Shown: positions 47,501 through 57,029 of the stretch, piece after piece
Layout: every line of letters begins with the position of its first letter
Numbering within the stretch: position 1 is the first letter of the stretch
NCBI GenBank assembly: GCA_003117195.1
Contig: BDSI01000049.1
Span: 516,501-580,500, forward strand
From: Eudorina sp. 2006-703-Eu-15
Lineage: Eukaryota; Chlorophyta; Chlorophyceae; Chlamydomonadales; Volvocaceae
Direction of reading: 5' to 3'
DNA length: 64,000 bases
The notes under the pieces: model-generated
What the model saw: the letters and a program-made list of their open reading frames with translations, nothing else
What the model was told of the DNA's origin: nothing
The model's database searches: none
Position numbers and translations under genes: made by a program

Positions 47501-50500
47501 GGTGCCGGACCCCAGGTCCCGTCGCCGCAGATGGACGCCGGCCCATTACCGTACGGCGGTAGTACGGTACCGGCGGCGCCCCGGTCGGTCCCCGGCGGCA
47601 CCCTGCCCGGGTACGGGTTTGACACGGGTCCCGCGGGTCCAGGTGGTTTCGGCGCCGCAGGGAATACGGGCTCCGGGTCCGCCGCTTTTTTCGGCGCCAC
47701 GGGGCCGGGGCCGGGTGTGGGCCCGGGCCAGGAGGGTGCCCCGGCGCAGCCCCGGCAGCAGCCTCTGGGTCACCGCCGCATCGTCAGCGCACTGGACCTG
47801 CCGCCGCACGGCTTGGGGCCGCTGGAGATGTCCGGAGCGGCGGCCGGCGGCGCGACGGGCTGCGGGCCGCCGCAGTCGTCCACGTCCGCCAGCGGTGTCC
47901 CCGGGGAGGACGGCGGAGGCGGCGGAGGCGGCGGCAGCAAGAAGCGGGACGCAGGTGGGGACCGGGACCGTCGTAGGTTCCGAGCGTTATCCGGCAGGCA
48001 CTGCAGGAGGAGTGCGTGATTCCTTGTAGCCGTAGATACCACGGGTGGGTGGGTGGGTGGGTGTGGGATCTAGTTAGGAGCCCGGGGCACCCAGCAGGCC
48101 AACCCTAGAGCGCACCGCACCCGTCTCCGGTCGTAATCGAGTGAGTGGGTCGCTGGGTCCTCGCCGCTTTGTCCTCCTGGCCGTCGGTGCCCACCATCGG
48201 CGGCCGTATCTGACACACCTCCGCCGATGCCGCCGCGGTGTCCCGGCGCTGGCGCCGCTGGACGGCCCGCAGGCGCCAAGCCGCTGTCGCCCGTCGGCGG
48301 AGACGGCAAGGGCCCCGGAAGGAGCGGCGGCAGCACCAACAACAAGAGGTGCGAACCCGGGGCAGGGACTTCCGTGCTCCGTCCGTGTGTCAGTCCGTGT
48401 GTACGTGTGCTTGTAATCATGGTACATGGCATACCCGCCGCATACCCGTGCCGTGTCAGAGCTCGACCCAAGTACGATAGATGGCTCTAGCCGCCCCCGC
48501 GCGCGTGTCACCCCCTGGGGGATCTGCGGCGGTGCGTGGCCATCGCCCTCCTTGCTTCCATCGCCAACCCAAGCCCCAACCCAACACCCACACCATGCTT
48601 CCGTGACCCCATAGCTCCGGCCTTCCTCCGCGTTCGCCCGCAGGTGGCTCGTGAACCCGCTGCGCCTGCTGAGCCGCAAGGGCACCGGAGCCGATGGCGG
48701 CGGCGGCGGCGGCGGCCCCAAGCAGGGCAACCTGGGCGAGGAGAACCAGTACTACTACGACGAGGTCCGCAAGCGCTGGGTGATGCGGGGCCAGGAGGAC
48801 GCGGTGGTGGAGGAGGAGAAGCCGACGGCGCCACCCAAGATGCTGGGAGGCGGCTGGCCGGCGGCGGCGGGCGGCGGCGAGGGTACCAACGGGCAAGGTA
48901 GGGATGCGTCGTGTCGTACAGTGCAGTGCGGTGCAGTGCAGTGCAGTGCGGTGCAGTGCGGTGCAGTGCAGTGCACGGTTAAGACCGGTGAAGGTGCGGC
49001 TGGCGGGCCAGGTTGTCGGGAGTGTCCCCGGGGTGGATGGGGATGGGCGGGTGTGCTGGGGGTCCCCGTTGAGGGTTCGGTAGAGCGACCTGCGACACCT
49101 GGTAGTGAGACACTAAGGATGGGACACCAAACGTGAGCGACACTTAGTGCCGACCGACTGCAGAGGATCGGGCCCTTGAGGGGTCCACAGCCCCTCAGGA
49201 CGTCAGGAGCAGAGAGTTGGGCTCTTGGGCAGGGCTTGGGCGGGGCCGCATCGGTCATCCAACCGCAGCCTGTCGCGGCCCACCTTTGCATCTCGTAGTG
49301 GGCTGGTGGCAGGGCACCCACAACATGATGAACTGAGCTCCTCCGTGGTGATCCGGGTTACGGCAATGCGACCAGCCCGGGCCAGCTCCGATGCTGCCAC
49401 ATCCCGCGTACATGCCAACAACGTGCCGTCCTCAGCTCTGCGGTGATCCGGGTTATTATTAAGAATGTTACAGCGGACCCGGGTTACGGTATCGCTCCGA
49501 GTTTCGGTATCGCGCTCATGCCGCGTGCATGCGTATGTGGCCCCGCCCCGCCCCGCCCCGCCGCAGGTGCGCTGTCCTCGGGCCACTCGCCCTACACCAC
49601 GCCGCCGTCCAGCACCACCGGGGGCCCGGCCAGCGACATGGGGGGCATGCTCAGCGCGGCCAGCTCCCTTGGCTCAACACCGTCACAGTTCTTCCAGGTG
49701 GGTTGGGACTGTTGAGACCGTTGGGACGGGTAGGTTTGTTGGTAACGTCGCGCTGGATGGCGGGAAGCTGGGCCTGGCGCAGCGCAGCACTGACGGCAGA
49801 CGGCACCGTCTTTCGGGCGGTGGACATGGTTTCGGAACGAATGAACAACATGGAGCACGACTCTGCGCAGTTGCAATTGCAGCGCCTGCTATTGTGGTCG
49901 GTGTTGATGTTGATATGCATGATTGTGCACCTGACGCCAACGGACCCTAAACTGATCCCAACGGACCCTAAACTGATCCCAACGGACCCTAAACTGATCC
50001 CAACGGACCCTAAACTGACCCAAATTGACCCTTCCAATGTCCGCAGCGGGGCAAGGGCTTGCACGCCAGGTACGTCAACACCTTCGGGACGGGCCCGGGC
50101 GGCGCTGGCGGAGGGGCGGCCTCCGCAGGGGCCACCGGCGGGTCCTTCATCAGCACCGCCTCCAGTGTGGCGCTGCAGTCGCCCGGCACGTCGCCGCAGC
50201 TGGCGGCGCCGTCGGCGTTCTTCGTGCCGCCGCCGCCGTCGCCACTGCGCCCCGGCGAGGCGGACGCTTACGCGCCCGCAGACGGGGCGGCTGCGGCGGC
50301 GGCGACAGCAGCACCGGGCGGCACCGTCGGCGGCGCGCCCCCGATGCAGAGCGGCGGTGGACAGCCGGAGGCGCAACCGCAGGCGGTCCAGCCGCAGGCG
50401 TCATGGCAGCCGCAGGCGCAGCCGGATCAGCAGCCGCCACAGCAGCAATGGCCGCCGCCATTAGAACGGCAGACGTCGCCGCCGCCGCCGCAGCAGCACC

Positions 50501-51864
50501 CGTCTTCATGGGCACCGCAGCCACCACAGCAGCAGCAGCAGCCGCAGCAGTGGCAGTGGCAAGCGCAGCAGTCGCAGGAGCAGGTGCAGCAGCCCCAGTA
50601 CCCACAAGCAGCGGCAGCAGCAGTACCGGCGTCCACCGCGGAGGAGGGGGTGTCTGCGGGGGCTGTTCCTGCCCAGAGTCCCGCTGCCTGGGGGCTGGGT
50701 CAGCAGCATCAATACCCCGCACAGCAACAACCCCCGTCGCCGCAGCCGCAGCCCAGCAGTGAGGCCCAGCACCCCGGTCCTCCGCCCTCCATCGCGACCA
50801 TGCAGCCTGCGTCTGCCTTGGCAGCAGAGCCCCAACCACAGCAGCTGCCTCCCCAGCAGCAGCAGCAGCAGCAGCAGTTCCCGCCGGCCTCCTACCCTGC
50901 TGGTTTCGCTGGGCCCGCGAGCAGCCCCGAGATGGATGTAGCTGCCGCTGCGCCGGAGCAACGCATGTCGTACAGTGGGCAGTACCCGGCCACGGCGCCG
51001 TCTCAACGCATGTCGTACGGCGGACAGCAGGGCGCGCCATCGGTCCAGATCTCGCCGCCGCCGCCGCCGCTGCAGTCTCAAATGCAGTCCCCGCCGCCAT
51101 CCCAGGCGGTCAGCCTGACACCATCAGACCCGGCTCAGCAGCCGCAGTCCCGGTGGCAGGCACCGCCACCGCCGTGGCAGCAGCCGGCGGCTCCCCAGGT
51201 GCAGCAGTTAGAATGGCCGTGCGGGGCGCCGCAGGCGCAAGAACAAAGACAACAGCCTCACCAGCAGCACTCATCACAGTCGCTGCCGACGCTGCCCCAG
51301 CAGCAGCAGCAGCCGCAGTCGCCGCCGCAGCAGCAGCGGCCGCAGTCACAACAGCCCCAGGTACTCAGTCCGCCTCCGCCTATCGAAGCCCCTGCACCGC
51401 CGGGTCCCCCACAGCGGCCGTCAAGCTCCGGTCAGCCGCTGACGTCACCGCCAGGTGCGCAGGGTGTACGCCCGGCGGGCATCAGCATTGTCAGCCTGCC
51501 GCCGCCGCCGGTGACCGCCTTGCCCCCGCCAGCAGCCACCAAGCCTGCGTCCGCCATCCAGCAAGGTGCGCCGCCGGCGTGGACACCACCACCGCCACCG
51601 CCGGCCTTGGTGCCGCCTGTGCAGCAGCTGAAGCCCCAGCCGCAGCCCCAGCCGCAGCCCCCACAGCAGGGGGCATCTGCGCAGCAGGGCCAGGCGTACG
51701 GCAGCTTGACCTCACCGCAGAGCTGGCCGCAGATGCCGCGGCCCCCAGCGCCCCATGGCCTCATACAGAGCTGGCAAGCCCCGACTGCAACCCAACAACA
51801 GCAGCCGCAAGGGCAGCAGCCATTGCAGCAAACACCACAATCACAGTTGCAATTGCCGCCAGCC

Positions 51865-51897
<33 letters not shown>

Positions 51898-52407
51898 GCA
51901 GCCGTGCCGCAGCAGCTGCTGGTTGCCCAAGTGCACCCGCCGCCGCAAGTACCCCAACCGCACGCGCTGCAACAACAGCAGCAGCCAGCCCTCCAGCAGC
52001 CACAACCGCCAATGGCCCAGCCTGTGCAAGAGCGAGCCGGGTCCCAGGGCGGGGCAGGGATGGGGCAGGCTGCGGCAGCTGTCGTAGATGATTTGCTCGG
52101 TTACGGCAGTGTAGGTATGTACGGCAGCGGCAACTCAGGGGTCGTGTCGGCGTCGTCCGGTGTCATGGGCTACCCGAGCATGAGGCCACCGACGGGAAGC
52201 GGCGTCGGGCAGGCGTACAGTTTCGCGGCCGTCGGAAACGAATCGTACAACGTGTACGGCGGTTACACAGCGCACGGCGCGTACAGTAGCGCGTACGCGA
52301 GCGTGGGGTCTGGTTTTGGTTACGGGGGAGTGCCGGACGTTTCCGCAGCACCTGAGTCGGGCGCCTACTCCCCGGGGGATGGGGAGATGCGGGAGGTCGA
52401 GCTGTGA
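34825..52407 (+). CDS. SEC16: SEC16-type COPII scaffold, 4,456 aa, Gln-rich
   Basis: Scaffold that marks ER exit sites and organises COPII coat assembly. Thirteen coding exons join in phase: 34,825-37,406; 37,715-42,717; 43,265-43,428; 43,703-43,783; 43,962-44,168; 44,461-44,868; 45,279-45,836; 46,283-46,822; 46,949-47,954; 48,273-48,348; 48,644-48,897; 49,567-49,697; 50,047-52,407. The ATG at 34,825 opens an acidic start, MESSSENLDGWDDLDFDDDD. Residues about 1-2,500 are disordered, Pro/Ala- then Gln-rich. Residue about 2,505 begins the central conserved domain, HVVFTFGFGGRALIM. The alpha-solenoid (ACE1-like) region follows: AAAKRMQRLLVRGRRADALK, GLWGPALLLATAV, LQMWALLPFKLLHAWEL. LGEENQYYYDEVRKRWV and RGKGLHARYVNTF near residues 3,570-3,680 are plant SEC16 C-terminal motifs. 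A Gln/Pro-rich tail of about 780 residues ends at the stop. Plant relatives are about a third this length. Confidence 0.93.
37433..37502 (-). repeat. Intronic short repeat, family A copy in SEC16 intron 1
   Basis: The minus strand starts GTAAGTAGTCTGAG, contains TCTGGGTGTGC and GGGTTCGTTTCGGGTTAC, and ends CTATTTATCCC. It is antisense to SEC16 and lies 26 bp after its first exon. Confidence 0.55.
40529..40620 (+). repeat. SEC16: Prion-like Gly-Gln-Tyr repeat coding region in SEC16
   Basis: Encodes five consecutive variants of the 7-8 residue unit GQYGQTY (GQYGQTF, GQYEQSY, GQYGQS). This resembles the [G/S]-Y-[G/S]-Q repeats of phase-separating prion-like domains. Confidence 0.85.
41476..41600 (+). 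repeat. SEC16: Poly-Tyr/poly-Gln coding repeat in SEC16
   Basis: A Tyr-rich block (QYYAYYYYYYQQ) runs into a long mixed CAG/CAA tract that codes mostly Gln. Shorter poly-Gln runs are scattered through exon 2 and the last exon. The CAA/CAG mixture suggests selection on the protein rather than pure replication slippage. Confidence 0.9.
44953..45071 (+). repeat. 15-bp minisatellite in a SEC16 intron
   Basis: About eight near-perfect tandem copies of CACATTCCACAGGGG between the exons ending at 44,868 and starting at 45,279. There are no unique spacers, so it is not a CRISPR-type array. Confidence 0.9.
45840..46035 (+). repeat. 6/12-bp minisatellite in a SEC16 intron
   Basis: About 190 bp of TGCTACTGCCAC-type units starting right after the exon end at 45,836. 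A separate TTGGGTTGG-type repeat fills about 46,138-46,245 of the same intron. Confidence 0.9.
48917..48976 (+). repeat. GTGCAGTGCG tandem repeat in a SEC16 intron
   Basis: Alternating GTGCAGTGCG and GTGCAGTGCA units just after the exon ending at 48,897. Confidence 0.8.
49936..50030 (+). repeat. 21-bp minisatellite before the last SEC16 exon
   Basis: Four copies of CCAACGGACCCTAAACTGAT plus one base, and a degenerate fifth, ending 17 bp before the acceptor at 50,046. The branch site presumably lies in or between the repeats. Confidence 0.9.
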
Positions 52408-53790
52408 AATTCACAGACAAAAGGGTTCTGACCCATGGGTACCTGTCCTCTCAGTGCCGAACTGATGCGGAATATGCCGCTGACGACTGTTAGTGTTAGA
52501 GTGTCCGGAGAGCAGTGTCAGGAAGTCTTCTGCGGCTTGGCTTGCGACGGTGCGGGCTTGCAGTGTTGCAGATAAATGGCTAGTTGCCAAGACGCATGTA
52601 CTGGTTTACTGTGAGTGTACTGCTCGTTCCAGCTGCTGTCTCATGCATACCAAGAAACGACCAGTTGGCAGATGTCCTCCAGACATCTCACGACACAACC
52701 CTAGGACCGCTACGCGCCACACCAGCCGGGGACTGGGGCAGTTACCCTATCTGCTGCGGCATGGGACATCGGTGAATTCAGGCAGCATACGCACTTACAT
52801 GACAGGGGGCTGGGGAGGGGTTTGGATTCGAAATTTACAGATTTGACGACAGATATGGCAAAAGTTACGTCCAGTCCATTTGCGTGAGGACCATCCGCGT
52901 TACATATGTCCATGTTCGTTACACAGCAGTGCCGGTAAGCTTTTCCAGAAACGTTGAGCAATCCTGCAATCCTGAGGAGGCTGCGGCTGTCACCAATGAC
53001 CATGGGTCCTTGTAACATCATCAATACGGTAATCCTGCCAAATCCAACATTAACCCTTTCAAGGGAAGCCCCCAGCACCACCAACACAGGTTTATCTTCC
53101 TGCCATGCAACATACAATCAGCGCCCAGGTTCGCTTTATGTTGCAGGTTAGCCTTGTCCTAAGAACATGAAGTGCCTTGACCGCGCATTGCACATGTGCC
53201 CGTGCGACAATTACTTGCGCATCCGTTCAGGCACGCTGGGGGGAAGCATCGAGTGATGTACATGGGCAATGAGTGAGAGATCTATCTTTCTCAACTCTGA
53301 ATTGTTTTCCGTTCTAAAAGAACCAGAAATGAGCTGGCAATTGAGCTGAGGACATTGCTGAAAAACGCACCGCATTTCATGAATATATGAATATCGTAAC
53401 AAGCCAGGTTCCACGTGGTACGGCAGTACCGGCAAGTTGATGAAATTGGTTTCCATGGAATGCGCAACATAGCAGTTTCATCTTTACGACCTTCCGCCTG
53501 CGCATTTATGCATAATATGCGGGGCAATGGTAAAGATTGCCGGTGATGGGTATATAATGGTATCTCACAACAAATAACATATATGGAACATGGGGTTTCT
53601 TGTCCAAACATAAGTTTTACCAGCTTCATTTACACGCGCTGATGGACCCACTTTTAGACAACTTAACGCTAGCGCCTGCAGCGCAGCTCTTTGAACTAGA
53701 CCCACCTCACTACACAAGCTCATATGGTGCGCGACAACTTATAAAGCGGCGCTGTGCTGGTTCGTGCGCAGTTACCAACAACATTCTGAC
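52408..53790. other. Low-GC intergenic region after SEC16
   Basis: About 1.4 kb of markedly lower GC content. A TGTAA near 53,011 could be a SEC16 polyadenylation signal, though it is far from the stop. The right part should be the promoter of the next gene. No coding domain is recognised. Confidence 0.45.
53551..53557 (+). promoter_or_regulatory. Candidate TATA box (TATATAA)
   Basis: A clean TATATAA in low-GC sequence, 240 bp upstream of the ATG at 53,791. It would fit a transcript with a 5' untranslated region of about 200 bases. Confidence 0.35.
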
Positions 53791-55440
53791 ATGGCACTGG
53801 CAGGGAGGAGGACCGAAGCAATATTTAAGCACAATGTACCTCCAGCACCTATGCTTATATCCCCGGACAACGGGCTCAGTAAGTTCCTGCGAGACGCCCT
53901 TCGTTGTCGAACGCCTCGTGACGCTTAGTGCGTACACCGCAGTTCTGTACGAGCGCGTCATCTCAACAAAAGCGGAGCATCAGCTATTGGACAAATTGAC
54001 CAAACCCAAGGTGCGGTCCGCGTCGGTGCGCGTCCCTTTGTCCTTCAGCACCGACCGCCCTTGGGTGTAGTACACGTTCGCCAGGAGCTCGCAACGCCCC
54101 AAACGCTGTTCCAAACCCGATATCTTCCACCCTCATCTCATGTGACAAGGCACACAGAGTGACCCATGCCACTCTGAGCACCTTCCGAATGATCCTTTCG
54201 GGCAATCCTTGGACCTAATCCCTCCTACCAGGCCCTCATCCATCCCATCGCACCGTCGCTAACACTGGCAATCACGCAGGTCCACTATCAAGACCCCATA
54301 TCCAATCCCAGCAGCCAATAACACCATTTTTTTATTAACTTCGCCCCTGCAGTACTACCACCCGACACCCAGCATCATCCGCAAGGGCGGGAGAGGCGGC
54401 TCGCATTGCTCAGTAGCAGCACCAGCACCAGCACCAGCAGGTGGCGGAGGCTCCTCCTCCGCCTCGCCGGGGCCCCATCCGAGGAGCGCCGCCCGACGAC
54501 CTAGCTCCGGCAGCGCCCGTGCACCCGGGGGGCGGGCCTCCTCCTCTGGGCCGGACGCAGATGCGGGCAGCTCCTCACGGGACCGAGCTGGATCCGCCAC
54601 GGGCGGGCCCCCAAGTCGGGCGGGGCAGCGGGCTGACGAGCCGCACCACCGGACACGCAGCTTCTCCGCGGGGCGGGCCGGGCCGCCCGGGGCAGCGCCA
54701 GGCAACCACGTGCGCCGGAAACCGCTGTACCCCGAGGACGGGCCGCTCAAGGTGTGTGTGTGTGTGTTTGTGTGTTTAGAAAAGGAACCACCCGTGTGTG
54801 TGTAATTTGCGCGGTGTATGTGGGTTGGGTCAGGGGTGGGGTCAGGGGTGAGAAGGGACTTTGCGGACCGGTTGCCTGGACGACGGCAAAAGGGGTCACG
54901 AGCACTGCGGCCCGACCGCCGCCCCGAGTCTCCGATGACGTGGTCCAGCTGCGCGCCAGCTTGCTGCGGCGGCTCGTCTCGCGACTGGACCGACAGGCAG
55001 CAGCTGACCGTGGCTAATGGAAGGAGGATGGGATGGTTGCACTGCGCCTCGCCATGGCCTTGGATCCAGATGGATGGCAGCATGGCCACGGCCACCTGGA
55101 AGGACGCACCTAAACGTCCCTCCGCTCTGTCATACGCACCGGCCGGTGCAGGTCATCGTTCCCCCGCCCAGATGTCACTACCCCTAAGCCCTGACCCCTA
55201 CCTCTGCCCCTACCCCTGCCCTCCCTCCCCCCCCAGGACTACTTCAGCAAAGAGCGTGCCTCCGTGACAGCCACCACGGTGTTCACGTGGGGCAACCGCT
55301 ACAAGATCGGGGACTGCGCGACGGGGCGACCGGTCGTCGGGACGGGCGGGGTCAGCATGCGAGTGGGGTCGGGCGCCGATGACCGGAGCGCCTTCTCCTC
55401 CTACATGCCCATGCAGCAGAAGCCGCCGCTGCGCCTCTGA
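53791..55440 (+). CDS. Unrecognised spliced gene, 252-aa basic protein
   Basis: I do not recognise this family. Four exons join in phase with good splice sites: 53,791-53,878 (donor GTAAGT), 53,943-54,010, 54,353-54,751 and 55,237-55,440. The protein starts MALAGRRTEAIFKHNVPPAP and runs through a compact conserved-looking segment (ILYERVISTKAEHQLLDKL, then YYHPTPSIIRKGG). A Ser-, Pro- and Arg-rich linker of about 110 residues follows, then RRKPLYPEDGPLKDYFSKER, TTVFTWGNRYKIGD and the C-terminus YMPMQQKPPLRL. No signal peptide or membrane segment is seen. Short Tyr/Pro-rich and charged blocks around a disordered linker are reminiscent of small structural proteins such as microtubule-lumen proteins of cilia, but that is only a guess. 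A TATA box candidate lies upstream. Confidence 0.5.
54766..54805 (+). repeat. Intronic short repeat, family B-like copy
   Basis: Reads TGTGTGTTTAGAAAAGGAACC then ACCCGTGTGTG, matching the TGTTTAG-AA-G-AACC core of family B. It lies 14 bp into the third intron of the 252-aa gene. Confidence 0.4.
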
Positions 55441-57029
55441 TATTGGAGCCCGCTTGATTTGTAGGCTCGCGGAGCAGCAGCAGCGGCGGCGGCGGTGGCG
55501 GTAGCAGCAGCAGCAGCGGCGGCGGCGGTGGCGGCGGTAGCGGCAGTAGCAGCAGCCGGCGGTAGCATTGTTGTGCTGCTGCGGCAAGTGGAGCAGGAGC
55601 AGGCGCTAGCGCGGGAAGAGGCTGTGAGCAGCCCGGGCTTAGCACCCGGCGATGTCCCCAAGGGTCCCCAACGGGGAGGATGGGTGGGGGCGGCTGAGGC
55701 GACCGGCGCACCGCGCTGCGCGCTGCGTCTCGTGTTGTCCCGGGGCCGATGGCGCATTAGGGGAGCCGTCGTACGACCTGCCAGCTCCCAGCTCCTAACT
55801 GACTGCGCTGCCGAAACCGGCGGAGCTGCCGAAGCCGAAGGCTTTGGGGGCAGGTCGGCAGGAAGTGCAGCGGTGGGCTGCACAGCCGCTGCGGCGACGG
55901 TGGGCGGAGGCGGGCGTGGTTGCGCATGAGCTTGCGTGGTTGGCTGGCAGAGGGCTCGCGTGGTTAGCTGGCAGGGTGCAGGGGTACCTGGAAGCTGCGC
56001 TCGTCAAGCATCGCAGAACTCCTAGGGGCGGCGTCTTCTAGGGGCGGTGTCTTCTAGGTGGGGTTGGAGGGCTCTCCGAACCCATGCGGGGTGTGTTACA
56101 GCAGGGAGGCATCGACGAGTTATTATACGGTAACGGTCGGTACGGAGCTTGGGAGGGGGGTTACCTATGCCACGCGACTTGTATTTTACGCTGGACGTGC
56201 AGTGTGGTAGTATTGACATGCGGACTGATGGCCTGACACATGTTGTTGAATCAGCAGCTTTTGCGTTTCATCTTGAGACTGTGATTTTACCATGTGGTCT
56301 CCCCGGGCGTTCGGTGACGATGACGGACAGATGCGATGAAGGTACGGAGGGGACTGAAGAGGGGACTGAGCATGCGGCCTCAACGCATCCCGCTTGCAAT
56401 GTAGGGACGTCCCCCGGTCATCAGGCCCGGGGACAACGCGGTCATGATGGTGGAGAAAGGAAGAGACGGAGGGAGTGGGCTCTAGGGTTGCGCGGCGCCG
56501 AGGAGGACTGAACACTGTGCTGCCATCAGGAGCGGCCGGACGGGTGGCCCTCCCCGTGATGCAGGTCGGCACACGCCCGCTGAGCGGCAGGGGTAGCGGC
56601 AGCGGCAGCGGCAGCGGGCTCCAATCCCCCCGACAGCAGGTTCTTCCCTTTACAACAACAACAGGGTACACCGGCACCCGACGTAGGTCAGTCAGCCCGA
56701 AAACAACGTCAGCACGACACACACGCACCTCGCGTGCCACTCGCTGCTGCCAGATCAACCCAGATCGCCCAGCCGTCAAGCGTCACGACAAGTACTTCAG
56801 TCGTTGTCGCGATGCATCCCTGCCGCACACACCCTTGCATCGTGCTTGCCTTGTGTACGTTTCCGTGGCATCTCCCGGGCGGGTCAATCGCCGCCGCGTG
56901 CAGGATTCCCCTTTCCCGTTAACTTGCCGCCACAAAGGAAGCCCTTCGCTGCGCCTCAGTCGCGCCACGGCCACCCCCGCACCCGGAACCTACGTCTTCC
57001 GCCGCACCGCACTCTGCACCTGGGGCATC
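55441..57029. other. Convergent region between the 252-aa gene and the DUF220 gene
   Basis: Begins with GCA/GGC trinucleotide repeats (about 55,472-55,560), probably within the 3' untranslated region of the plus-strand gene. A minus-strand TGTAA (about 56,654-56,658) lies about 370 bp past the DUF220 stop and could be its polyadenylation signal. Short frames occur on both strands, with no recognised domain. Confidence 0.4.

Noticed and set aside
53600..54070. 156-codon plus-strand frame
   Set aside because: It overlaps exons 1 and 2 of the 252-aa gene and shares exon 2's frame, but reads through a GTAAGT donor. The spliced model gives better continuity.
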